Source of the DNA: Pseudomonadota bacterium
GTDB lineage: Bacteria; Pseudomonadota; Alphaproteobacteria; Rhizobiales; Beijerinckiaceae
Length of the DNA: 36,735 nucleotides
Reading direction: 5' to 3'
Assembly (NCBI GenBank): GCA_021804825.1
Contig: JAJZGX010000015.1
Coordinates: 1-36,735, forward strand
Shown here in pieces: positions 20,443 to 27,520 of this stretch. A program made the position numbers and the translations under genes. Every line of letters starts with the position of its first letter. The first letter of the stretch is position 1. The notes under the pieces were generated by a model. That model was given only the letters and a program-made list of their open reading frames with translations. It had not been told where the DNA came from and did not search any database.

Positions 20443-21162
20443 TCAGCGTCCGCCGCGCGCGACCCGCTCGATTTCCGCGCGCACCAGTTTTTCGACCATG
20501 ACTGGCAGATTGTCATCGAGCCAGGTCTTCAGCATCGGGCGCAGCATATCGCGCGTCAGTTGCTCGATCAGCGGCTTGTTGTCGAGCATCACCGATTTTG
20601 CCAAGGCATCGAAGGATGACGCGACGGCGGCATCGGTGAAGGGCGACGCCAGCGGATCAGCAGGAGTTGGTTCCGCACCTTCGAGCAAGGGGAACGGCTG
20701 CGGCGCTGCCGCCCGGAAATCAGTAACCAGACGGGTCGCGACCACATCGGGATGGTCAGCCAGATCAATCACATCGGCCATATCATCGACCGGCGGAGCG
20801 CTAGCCTCGCTGGTCACCGGCTCAACCGCCGGCAACGCCTCAGGCAAAGGTTGATCCGCGCCGACATCGCGCAATTCATAAGCGGCTTCCGGTTCCTCAT
20901 GTGCAGGCATCTCCGCATGCGGCGGGGCCACAGGTTCGGCGGGCGCGAGGTCTACAGGCGCGAGTTCGACGGGCGCATGCTCTTTGGGCGGCGTTGTTTC
21001 GGGGGCATCGCTGCCCAATTTGTCATCGGCAATGATTCGGCGGATCGATGCGAGGATTTCCTCCATCGAACTATCCGCGCCCGGACGCGTGCGTTTGGTA
21101 TTGACGCCGGACAGCCCCGCTTCCGGTGCGGCTTGGGTTGCTTGAGCTGCTGAAATCTTCAC
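20443..21162 (-). CDS. popZ: polar organizing protein PopZ (DUF2497 family)
   Basis: This 239-residue protein has the PopZ layout. A short conserved N-terminal helix, SMEEILASIRRIIADD (about 32-47), is followed by a long acidic, Pro/Ala/Glu-rich disordered region (about 50-185) and a C-terminal helical block with LIEQLTRDMLRPML and WLDDNLPVMVEKLV for self-assembly. In Caulobacter PopZ forms a polar condensate that anchors ParB-parS and recruits cell-cycle regulators. The start is GTG 21162; the N-terminal part before MEEIL is longer than in Caulobacter, and the Met of SSMEEIL is an alternative start. Gene order tolC-popZ-valS is one I know from other alphaproteobacteria. A TTGACA at 21240-21235 may be its -35 element, but no good -10 follows. 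Confidence 0.93.
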   Translation of the reverse strand: MKISAAQATQAAPEAGLSGVNTKRTRPGADSSMEEILASIRRIIADDKLGSDAPETTPPKEHAPVELAPVDLAPAEPVAPPHAEMPAHEEPEAAYELRDVGADQPLPEALPAVEPVTSEASAPPVDDMADVIDLADHPDVVATRLVTDFRAAAPQPFPLLEGAEPTPADPLASPFTDAAVASSFDALAKSVMLDNKPLIEQLTRDMLRPMLKTWLDDNLPVMVEKLVRAEIERVARGGR

Positions 21163-21238
21163 TGTTCAACCCGCATGTTATCCCAGAAATCTGACAGACC
21201 GCACCAGTTGGCCAATTCAGGCCTAAACCACATCTGTC

Positions 21239-21266
21239 AAAAAGCTGCCCTGATCAACCATAGGGC
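21239..21266 (-). terminator. weak candidate terminator of tolC
   Basis: Read on the minus strand, GCCCT and AGGGC (21266-21247) form a 5-bp stem with a 10-nt loop, followed after AGC by five Ts (21243-21239). The stem is short, so the call is tentative. It lies 60 nt past the tolC stop and just before a TTGACA that could serve popZ. Confidence 0.35.
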
Positions 21267-21326
21267 GGCGACCGCTCAATGATCAAGGGGAGGAAGGTCA
21301 CGCCTTTGTGGACAAACCCTGATCCA

Positions 21327-22700
21327 TCAACGCCCGTCGGGCGTGCGCAGTCCGAACCACTTATCCTTGACCTGACGATAATGCACATTGGCATCATAGA
21401 TCGGTGCATGCAGATGCAAATTGGTCGCAGACAGGCGTCCGGTCGCCGCCACAAGAGAATAGGTCGAGACCACGTAATCATGTTGCGCCGAAACCAGCGC
21501 AACCCGCGCGTTGAGCAGCACCTGCTGGGCGTTGAGCACGTCAAGCGTGGTGCGCTGGCCAACCTTGGCTTCTTCGCGCACACCGCGCAGCGCTGTTTCC
21601 GCAGCTTTCACCGCCGCGATCGAAGAAATGATGGCTTCGCGCGCGCTGGTCACCTGACCCCAGGCCGTGATCACCGCAGCGCGGACATTGACGCGTTGCA
21701 GATCAACCTGCAAGCGCTGCTGTGCCAAAGTCTCCTTGGCACCGCGCGTTGAAGCCTCTGCACTGCCGCCATCATAGATCGGCACGGAAATCTGGCCTAT
21801 GATCGAAGCCGTATTGGCCTGCGAGCCGGGGAATGTCTGAAAATCCCAACTATGCGACAGCGATCCCGCCACGCTCACGGTCGGATAAAGCGCGCCCTCG
21901 GCGATTTTCACCTGCAAGGCCGCCGCATCGACCCCATGCAGCATCGCCTGAATCAGCGGGTTTTCAGCCTGCGACATGGCAATCGCCTGCCCCAGCGTGT
22001 GCGGCACCAGTTGCAGCAACGGCTTGGCCGGCGCCAGCTTGCGGGGCTGCGTCCCAATCACCGCGCGGTAATTGGCGATGTCGGCTTCAAGATTGCTCTG
22101 GGCCACAAAAAACGTCGTGCGGGCTTGCGCCAGACTGGATTGGGCTTGCGCCACATCGGTTTGCGTCAGCTGCCCAACCTTGAACTGGTCGGTGGTCTGG
22201 CGCAATTGCTGCTGCAACACTTTGATATTGTTGGTATCAAGATTGAGAATGGCGCTGTCGCGCAACACATTCATATATTGCGTCGCGCCATTCAGCAGTA
22301 CGGCCTGCTCATCATTGCGCATGGTCTCGCGCGCCGCGAGCATTTTTGATTCGGCCTGCGAAATGCCGTTGCCGACGCGGTTGCCATTCCACAATGTCTG
22401 GTTGACGGTGACGCCAACCGTGCGCGGAAAGGTGTTGGTTCGGGTAAAAGGCAGCACGGATTGCGTCTTGGTGAGATTATTTTGCGCCCCGCCGGTCAGG
22501 GCACCGCTCACGGTGGGCCGTCCCGCCGCCTCTGCCAGAGGAATGCCCTCATCGGCGGCCCGCACGGCAGCGCGCTGGGAATTGAGATCGGGATTGTTGA
22601 GATAGGCCCGTGCCAGAGCCGACGAAATGGTTTCAGCCCGCGCAAGCGAGGTAGGAATGAGAATGACACTCAAGCCCAGCACAAGACGCCAATGAGACAT
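21327..22700 (-). CDS. tolC: TolC-family outer membrane efflux/secretion channel
   Basis: This 457-residue outer membrane factor forms the trimeric exit duct for tripartite pumps and type I secretion. A signal peptide ending SLARA (about 1-22) precedes ETISSALARAYLNNPDLNSQRAA-type repeats; the two homologous halves, each with long coiled-coil helices (for example RQTTDQFKVGQLTQTDVAQA and VREEAKVGQRTTLDVLNAQ), are clear. Start choice: ATG 22700 gives the signal peptide directly. The frame is open up to a TTG at 22796, but that TTG is part of the predicted -35 box. pcm lies upstream on the same strand; popZ follows. The partner inner-membrane pump is not in this window. Confidence 0.95.
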   Translation of the reverse strand: MSHWRLVLGLSVILIPTSLARAETISSALARAYLNNPDLNSQRAAVRAADEGIPLAEAAGRPTVSGALTGGAQNNLTKTQSVLPFTRTNTFPRTVGVTVNQTLWNGNRVGNGISQAESKMLAARETMRNDEQAVLLNGATQYMNVLRDSAILNLDTNNIKVLQQQLRQTTDQFKVGQLTQTDVAQAQSSLAQARTTFFVAQSNLEADIANYRAVIGTQPRKLAPAKPLLQLVPHTLGQAIAMSQAENPLIQAMLHGVDAAALQVKIAEGALYPTVSVAGSLSHSWDFQTFPGSQANTASIIGQISVPIYDGGSAEASTRGAKETLAQQRLQVDLQRVNVRAAVITAWGQVTSAREAIISSIAAVKAAETALRGVREEAKVGQRTTLDVLNAQQVLLNARVALVSAQHDYVVSTYSLVAATGRLSATNLHLHAPIYDANVHYRQVKDKWFGLRTPDGR

Positions 22701-22767
22701 GAACCATCCAACCTTATCAAGCTTTATCAGCCGCGAATTGTCCCGACTCATGCGTGACATTAGCAGA

Positions 22768-22796
22768 ATCTTAAGTGCTTTTGCCGCGTGTTTCAA
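22768..22796 (-). promoter_or_regulatory. probable tolC promoter
   Basis: On the minus strand TTGAAA (22796-22791) and TAAGAT (22773-22768) are separated by 17 nt, matching the sigma70 pattern at 5/6 and 4/6 positions. Transcription would start near 22761, leaving a leader of about 60 nt before ATG 22700. This supports the shorter start for tolC. Confidence 0.5.
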
Positions 22797-22835
22797 CCGT
22801 TAGCCGATGCCGCGACGATAATATCGCCGAGGCGA

Positions 22836-22847
22836 CACATATATGTG
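22836..22847. promoter_or_regulatory. 12-bp palindrome upstream of the tolC promoter
   Basis: CACATATATGTG is a perfect palindrome, about 40 bp upstream of the proposed tolC -35 box and within 20 bp of the pcm stop. A second short inverted repeat, CGATA-A-TATCG, lies at 22816-22826. Together they could be operator sites for tolC; the regulator is unknown. Confidence 0.35.
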
Positions 22848-22865
22848 ACACTCTTGCCCTGTCGA

Positions 22866-23558
22866 TCAGAAGGCAAAACCGGTGGGCTTGGCAAATCCCT
22901 CAATCATATCAGCGTGACAGCTGAACAACGGACGCTCGCCGACCGTGCCTTGTGCAACATCTAGTCGCACCGCCTCGCCAACCACGTCGCTCTGCGCACG
23001 CACGCCCACCAGGCGACCGCCGGGCGCGATCTGCGCCAGCAAAGCCGCGGGCAGGCGCTCGAAAGCGCCGTTGAGAATGACCAGATTGAAGGGCGCTGCG
23101 GCGGCCGCACCATTGGCAACTTCGCCAGGAACGGCCCTTGCATTGGCGAGCCCGAGCTGCGCGAAAGCCGCATTGGCAGCGCTGACGCGGCCTGCATCGG
23201 CTTCGACCATCACCACCTCGCGGGCCAGCCCGGCGATCAGCGCCGCGCCGTAACCCAGCCCGCCCGCCAGATCAAGCACCCGATCTTCCGGGCTGATGGC
23301 CGCCGCCTGCAACAGCCGGGCCAAAACCATGGGTGCGAGCAGCCGCCTTGGCGGTTGCCCCGGCAAGGCGAGCGCGGCATCACTATAAGCGCGTGCCTCA
23401 AGCGCGGGCGGCAGAAACGCCTCGCGTGGCACGCTCAAAAGCCGATCGATGACATCGAGATTGGTCACATCATAGGTGCGAACCTGACCGTCAACCATGG
23501 TTCGGCGCGCGAGCGCTGCTGGGTTCGAGAGCGGTTGCGTCAGAATTTGAACGGTCAT
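22866..23558 (-). CDS. pcm: protein-L-isoaspartate O-methyltransferase
   Basis: This 230-residue SAM-dependent methyltransferase repairs isoaspartyl damage in proteins. It starts with the alpha-type segment MVDGQVRTYDVTN near residue 21 and PREAFLPP, followed by the SAM-binding motif VLDLAGGLGYGAAL (about 94-107) and VVMVEADAG. The glycine-rich loop reads LAGGLGYG, where many PIMTs have GTGSGY; this variation is usual in the alphaproteobacterial group next to tolC. It has its own promoter-like sequence upstream, and tolC follows 165 bp after its stop. The substrate class is inferred from the family. Some members of this branch may be specialised for envelope proteins, but nothing here shows that. 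Confidence 0.9.
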   Translation of the reverse strand: MTVQILTQPLSNPAALARRTMVDGQVRTYDVTNLDVIDRLLSVPREAFLPPALEARAYSDAALALPGQPPRRLLAPMVLARLLQAAAISPEDRVLDLAGGLGYGAALIAGLAREVVMVEADAGRVSAANAAFAQLGLANARAVPGEVANGAAAAAPFNLVILNGAFERLPAALLAQIAPGGRLVGVRAQSDVVGEAVRLDVAQGTVGERPLFSCHADMIEGFAKPTGFAF

Positions 23559-23614
23559 TGCGGCAAGATCCTGAAAACAGCCAAAGCGGCGACGTCATAA
23601 ACAAGGATGGCGTG

Positions 23615-23644
23615 CTTATAAGGGAGGCGCGGCCCTCATGTCCA
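23615..23644 (-). promoter_or_regulatory. probable pcm promoter
   Basis: On the minus strand TGGACA (23644-23639, 5/6 to consensus) and TATAAG (23620-23615) are separated by 18 nt. Transcription would start near 23608, about 50 nt before the pcm ATG at 23558. The rest of the 231-bp gap to the next gene (23559-23789) shows no confident feature. Confidence 0.45.
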
Positions 23645-23789
23645 CAGGCCCTTTCGATCAAGACCGCTTTCAGGCCGCACCGCGTAGCCGTAGCCAACAC
23701 GAATCCGCGATCTTCCGCAAAATCCTGCCCACCGTCATGATGTCGCAGCCGCCCGCCATCATGGGCACAGCCCTTGGCTTTCCCCACAA

Positions 23790-24776
23790 TCAAGCCAGAG
23801 GCGCCCGCACGATGTTGATCAAGGGCTTGCTCGCGTCCAGCCGGTTGATATTCTCTGCCATGGCTTGCTGGCGGCGGCGCATCGTCCCGGCTGTCCAGCC
23901 ACTCATGTGCGGCGTCATCACCACATTGTCGAGTTCACGAAACGCAAATTGCGAGGGCTCGGCTTCGGCTTCGCCCGCGGCGGGATAGCGATACCATGTG
24001 TCGATGATGGCCCCGCCGATCCGGCGCTCACGCAAAGCCGCATAGAGCGCCGCCTCATCGATTACCGCCCCGCGCCCGACATTGACGATCACCGCGCCGG
24101 GCCGCATGGCCGCGAATTCGCGCGCGCCAACCAGACCGCGGGTGGAATCGAGCAAAGGCAGCGTCACGACGATATAATCGGCGCTGGCCATGAAGGCGTC
24201 GCGGGCCTGCATGGGAAAATATTCATCAAACGCCAGCGCCGTATCGGGCCGCGTGCGGTTCATTACGTTGACTTTCATCCCGAAAGCGCGGCCCCGCTCG
24301 GCCAGAATGCGGCCGATATGGCCGAAGCCGATCAGGCCCAGGGTCGCCGCGCCAAGTTCGCTGCGCAGGGCACCGGGCCTGCCGGCCCAGAAATCCCATT
24401 GCCCGCGCCGCAATTGCTTGTCGGCCTCGATCAGCGGCACATGGCGTGCCAGCAGCGCGGCAAAGACATATTCGGCAATCGCCGCCTCATGGCCAAAACA
24501 ATTGCACAGCGCCGCTTGGGCAGGCAGGCACGAGGTATCGATCGCATCGGTTCCGGCGGCAGGCGCCTGATAGAGCCGCAATGCCGTCGGCACCGGATCG
24601 CCAGCCCGCAACCTGATGCCAATGATGATGTCGGCCTCAGCAAAGCTCTCGCGCTCACCCGGCTTGTCGAGATCATCGGAGACGCAACGAATGGTGTGCG
24701 TCTGCGGCGCGTTGAGACCGGCCTCGAAGCCATCGCGAAACTGGGTGGCATTGCTGCCGTGGAATAGAATTTTCAT
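23790..24776 (-). CDS. D-isomer-specific 2-hydroxyacid dehydrogenase family protein
   Basis: The 328-residue protein has the NAD-binding motif GFGHIG (150-155) in LGLIGFGHIGRILAERGRAFGM, catalytic R235 in VNVGRG and H290 in TPHMSGWT. The usual catalytic Glu lies in a motif of the DxxxxEP kind; here the segment reads D259-T-W-Y-R-Y-P265, so Tyr264 takes its place. An exact substrate cannot be given: glyoxylate/hydroxypyruvate reductase, phosphoglycerate dehydrogenase-like and formate dehydrogenase-like members share this fold, and the altered Glu argues for a divergent subfamily. It follows the OmpA/MotB-like gene by 66 nt on the same strand, so co-transcription is possible but the functional link is unclear. 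Confidence 0.88.
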   Translation of the reverse strand: MKILFHGSNATQFRDGFEAGLNAPQTHTIRCVSDDLDKPGERESFAEADIIIGIRLRAGDPVPTALRLYQAPAAGTDAIDTSCLPAQAALCNCFGHEAAIAEYVFAALLARHVPLIEADKQLRRGQWDFWAGRPGALRSELGAATLGLIGFGHIGRILAERGRAFGMKVNVMNRTRPDTALAFDEYFPMQARDAFMASADYIVVTLPLLDSTRGLVGAREFAAMRPGAVIVNVGRGAVIDEAALYAALRERRIGGAIIDTWYRYPAAGEAEAEPSQFAFRELDNVVMTPHMSGWTAGTMRRRQQAMAENINRLDASKPLINIVRAPLA

Positions 24777-24842
24777 CGTCTGCGTCTCGTCCGTGAGCCT
24801 CGGGCCCGGTTTGCCACATGGGTGGCTTGTTCATTGTCGTCC

Positions 24843-25868
24843 CTATCGCGCCGTCAGTTTCAATTCAATGCGGCGGTCTTGGGCGAGTGATGCCGCATCC
24901 TGACCCGGCGTCACCGGCTGATATTGCCCAAAACCGGCGGCCGCGAGCCGGTTGGGCGGCACACCCTTGGTAATCAGGTACTGGACAACCGCAATGGCCC
25001 GCGCAGCCGAGAGATCCCAGTTGGACTTGAACTGCGATGATTTGATCGGGCGGTCGTCGGTATGGCCATCAACCCGCAATATCCACGGAATTTCCGGCGG
25101 GATTTCCTGATCAAGCTCCTTGATCGCAACCGCGACTTGATCGATCTGGGCTTTGCCAGCCGCGCTGAGGCCTGCGGCACCGGAGGCGAACAAGACATCG
25201 GACTGGAACACAAAACGATCACCGACCCTGCGAATACCGGGCCGGTGCCCCAGAATTTCACGCAAGCGGCCAAAGAAATCCGAGCGGTAGCGGGCCAGTT
25301 CCTGCACCTTTTGCGCCAGAGCGAGATTGAGCCGCGAACCCAGATCGGCAATCTGCGCATCTTCGGTCTTGCCCTTGGCTTCGGAAGCATCGAGCGCTTG
25401 CTGGATGGCGGCAAGCTGGCTGCGCAGGGCGGCGATCTGCTGGTTGAGAATGTCGACTTCCGCCAAAGCCTGCACCGAAATCTGCTTTTGCGCATCGAGC
25501 GCGGCGCTGGCCTTGTCCGCCGCCCCGCCCTTGGCCCTGGCATTGGCGGCATTGGCATCCAGCAGCGCCTGCATGCGGGCCTTGTTGTCTTCGTCCGATT
25601 TCAGCGTGGCATTCAGCGCCAGCAGACTGGTTTCGGCATGCGCCCGATTGGCCCGCTCCAGCGCGAGCAGCGAGCGCAATTGCTCGACTTGCTGGTTGAG
25701 TTGATTGAGCGCCGAATTCTTGCCGGTGACATCCTGCGACAGGAAAAACTGCGACAGCATGAACACGGACAACAGAAAAATGATCACCAGCAGCATGGTC
25801 GATAGCGCATCGACGAAGCCCGGCCAATAATCGATCTGGCGCAGTGGCTTGCGCGCACGCCCAGCCAT
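24843..25868 (-). CDS. MotB/OmpA-like peptidoglycan-binding membrane protein
   Basis: The 341-residue protein has a short basic cytoplasmic start, one membrane helix (about 18-40) with an Asp at its entrance (D20 in PGFVDALSTM), a long periplasmic coiled coil rich in Ala/Gln/Leu (about 50-190), and a C-terminal OmpA domain with VDGHTDD (266-272), NWDLSAARA and the Arg-containing DRRIELKL end. This is the MotB/TolR-plus-OmpA layout of a stator subunit that anchors to peptidoglycan, with the Asp as candidate proton-binding residue. Its ATG shares one base with the stop of the MotA/TolQ-like gene (TGATG), so the two are coupled. No flagellar gene is nearby, so I do not call it motB. Confidence 0.9.
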   Translation of the reverse strand: MAGRARKPLRQIDYWPGFVDALSTMLLVIIFLLSVFMLSQFFLSQDVTGKNSALNQLNQQVEQLRSLLALERANRAHAETSLLALNATLKSDEDNKARMQALLDANAANARAKGGAADKASAALDAQKQISVQALAEVDILNQQIAALRSQLAAIQQALDASEAKGKTEDAQIADLGSRLNLALAQKVQELARYRSDFFGRLREILGHRPGIRRVGDRFVFQSDVLFASGAAGLSAAGKAQIDQVAVAIKELDQEIPPEIPWILRVDGHTDDRPIKSSQFKSNWDLSAARAIAVVQYLITKGVPPNRLAAAGFGQYQPVTPGQDAASLAQDRRIELKLTAR

Positions 25869-26824
25869 CAGTTTCGCTCGCTCTCGCGCGCCAGTCGTTC
25901 CAGCAGTTTGCGAATTTCAGCTTGTTGTGCCGCCTGCGCCTCCACCCAGTCGCGGATCATCTGCTGTTCGCCGCGCATGTGTTGCACCAGCCCCTGAATG
26001 CCCTCGGCCAGATTTGCCATGGCCACGGCGGCAGCACGGTTTTGCGACTGGTCAACCCCGGCGTTGATTTTCGCCAGCGCCCCCTCAAGCTGCGTCGGCG
26101 CCACGCCTTCGCTCGGCGCGGGTTCGAAGGTGCGAGCGGAAAGTGCGTCCTCAAGCTCGGTATAAAACCGGTTTTGCGCCTGACCTGCCTGCAAATCGAG
26201 AAAGCCGAGGATCAAGGAGCCCGAGAGGCCGAACAACGACGAGGTAAAGGACACGCTCATGCCGGCAATGGGCAGACGCAGCCCTTCCTTGAGGCTGTCG
26301 AACATCGATGAGGGGTCGCCCTTGGCCTGCATGGCGCCGATGACATCACTGATCGAATGCACGGTTTGCAGCAGGCCCCAGAAGGTGCCAAGCAAGCCAA
26401 GGAATATCAGCAAGCCGGTGAGATAGCGGGCCGTCTCGCGCGCCTCATCGAGCCTCGCCCCCACTGAATCGAGGATCACCCGCAGGGTCGAGGTCGTTAT
26501 CGCATCCTTGCCGCTCTTGTCGGCCAGCAAGGCCGCCGCTGCAGCGAGCAGCACCGGCGCGCGCCCCGGCGTGCCGATGCCATTGAGCGCATTGACCCAG
26601 TGAATTTCGGGAAACAGCCGCACCACCTGGCGGATGCCGAGCAGGATGCCAATGAACAAAACAAACAAAATCAGACCGTTAAGGCCAGGATTGGCGAAAA
26701 ACGCAATCTTGATCTGCTGGTAGAGAATGAGCGCCAAAAACCCGGCAAGCGCCAGAAACACCAGAATCCGCAGCAAGAAAATCCGCGGCGACGAAATTTT
26801 GTAAACGGGATGGGTTGAGTCCAT
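25868..26824 (-). CDS. MotA/TolQ/ExbB-like proton-channel protein
   Basis: The 318-residue inner-membrane protein has hydrophobic helices near residues 17-37, 48-66, 135-160 and 185-210. The third carries the family pattern YLTGLLIFLGLLGTFWGLLQTV and the fourth GMSVSFTSSLFGLSGSLILG, matching the pore helices of MotA/TolQ/ExbB. The C-terminal 100 residues are a cytoplasmic helical tail with many Gln/Glu/Ala. I chose ATG 26824; a TTG eight codons upstream is possible. It is the first gene of the channel-OmpA pair. The tail and the lack of tol, exb or flagellar neighbours make the exact role uncertain: envelope stabilisation, cell division or gliding-like work are all conceivable. Confidence 0.88.
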   Translation of the reverse strand: MDSTHPVYKISSPRIFLLRILVFLALAGFLALILYQQIKIAFFANPGLNGLILFVLFIGILLGIRQVVRLFPEIHWVNALNGIGTPGRAPVLLAAAAALLADKSGKDAITTSTLRVILDSVGARLDEARETARYLTGLLIFLGLLGTFWGLLQTVHSISDVIGAMQAKGDPSSMFDSLKEGLRLPIAGMSVSFTSSLFGLSGSLILGFLDLQAGQAQNRFYTELEDALSARTFEPAPSEGVAPTQLEGALAKINAGVDQSQNRAAAVAMANLAEGIQGLVQHMRGEQQMIRDWVEAQAAQQAEIRKLLERLARESERN

Positions 26825-27046
26825 CGTGTCAGTCTCGCCGTGCCGCAAAGCGTGGATGGATCATGATCAGAACTGCATGTGCTGGTTGGAAACAACTATA
26901 ATATGCTTTGCAAAACAAAGCGAGATGGCGGGAAATGCGATTTCCGGCCGGTTTGAAATGCGAACGGCCAGTCGCCGACCATAAACCCAAGGCCGCATCG
27001 GAGCTACGCTCCCAGCAATGGCGCCGTTGATGGCGCGTAATCATCA
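26825..27046. other. upstream region of the channel gene, non-coding
   Basis: No credible gene lies here. An AT-rich patch at 26896-26905 gives TATTAT/TATAGT on the minus strand and could be a -10 box, without a convincing -35. Next to it GCTTTG (26905-26910) and CAAAGC (26916-26921) form a perfect 6-bp inverted repeat with a 5-nt centre, a possible operator. Confidence 0.35.
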
Positions 27047-27068
27047 CCGTCATTGCGAGCGCCTTCCC

Positions 27069-27177
27069 CCGTCATTGCGAGCGCAAGCGAAGCAACCTAG
27101 GGGTTTCGTGGCACCTCCACCGCAGCAACCCACCAGGCCCCTGGGTTGCTTCGTCGCAGCGCTCCTCGCAATGACGG
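27069..27177. repeat. palindromic repeat unit 1
   Basis: The left arm runs from CCGTCATTGCGAGCG through AAGCAACCTAGGGG; the right arm from CCCCTGGGTTGCTT to CGCAATGACGG. The loop contains GTGGCACCTCCAC, itself a small hairpin. The right arm has a few extra bases that would bulge. Confidence 0.85.
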
Positions 27178-27200
27178 CGCGTGTTGGTGTGTGCTCATCC

Positions 27201-27310
27201 CCAGTCATTGCGAGCGCAAGCGAAGCAACCTAGGGGTTTCGTGGCACCTCCACCGCAGCAATCTCCCAGCCCCCTAGGTTGCTTCGTCGCTGCGCTCCTC
27301 GCAATGACGG
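27201..27310. repeat. palindromic repeat unit 2
   Basis: This unit has the same arms as unit 1, with one extra A near its start. Here the inner arm segments AAGCAACCTAGGGG and CCCCTAGGTTGCTT are perfectly complementary. The loop differs from unit 1 by a short AATCTCCCAG stretch. Confidence 0.85.
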
Positions 27311-27332
27311 TGTTGGGGGTGCGCAATCATCC

Positions 27333-27440
27333 CCGTCATTGCGAGCGCAGCGAAGCAACCTAGGGGTTTCGCGAAATCAACCCCGCAGCAACCCACCAGG
27401 CCCCTGGGTTGCTTCGTCGCAGCGCTCCTCGCAATGACGG
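27333..27440. repeat. palindromic repeat unit 3
   Basis: The left arm lacks two bases of units 1 and 2 (GCGCAGCG instead of GCGCAAGCG-type spacing). The loop contains the perfect palindrome TTTCGCGAAA in place of the GTGGCACC hairpin. The right arm is the same as in unit 1. Confidence 0.85.
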
Positions 27441-27520
27441 CGCGTGATGGTGCGCCTTGCCATGACGGCGATGTTTGTGTGCGCCCTGTCGCTATCTGTG
27501 CATCGCCCCCGCTGCCATGG

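Larger units (their letters stand above)
27047..27440. repeat. tandem array of palindromic repeats (three full units and one truncated arm)
   Basis: Three units repeat at a 132-bp period (27069, 27201, 27333), each about 109 bp plus a 22-23-bp linker. A truncated left arm at 27047-27061 starts the array. Each unit begins with (C)CGTCATTGCGAGCG and ends with CTCGCAATGACGG, so each can fold into one long hairpin. Short frames across the array read as RHCERSEAT/GCFVAALLAMT-type peptides, which I recognise as spurious translations of a GTCATTGCGAG repeat found in many bacterial genomes. The array fills most of the 696-bp gap between the uvrB stop and the channel gene start; the remaining 27441-27520 shows nothing. 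Confidence 0.9.

Noticed and set aside
21330-21344. ACGCCCG-T-CGGGCGT palindrome at the tolC 3' end
   Set aside because: It lies within the last tolC codons, has a one-base loop and no T-tract; chance from GC-rich coding is enough.
24843-26824. Zorya-type defence (ZorA/ZorB-like stator pair)
   Set aside because: The layout is similar, but no ZorC/ZorD/ZorE-like helicase or nuclease lies nearby; neighbours are ordinary metabolic and repair genes.
27018-27480. Several short open frames across the repeat array (RHCERSEAT / GCFVAALLAMT-type peptides)
   Set aside because: They are translations of the palindromic repeat in several frames; such peptides are widespread database artefacts, not genes.
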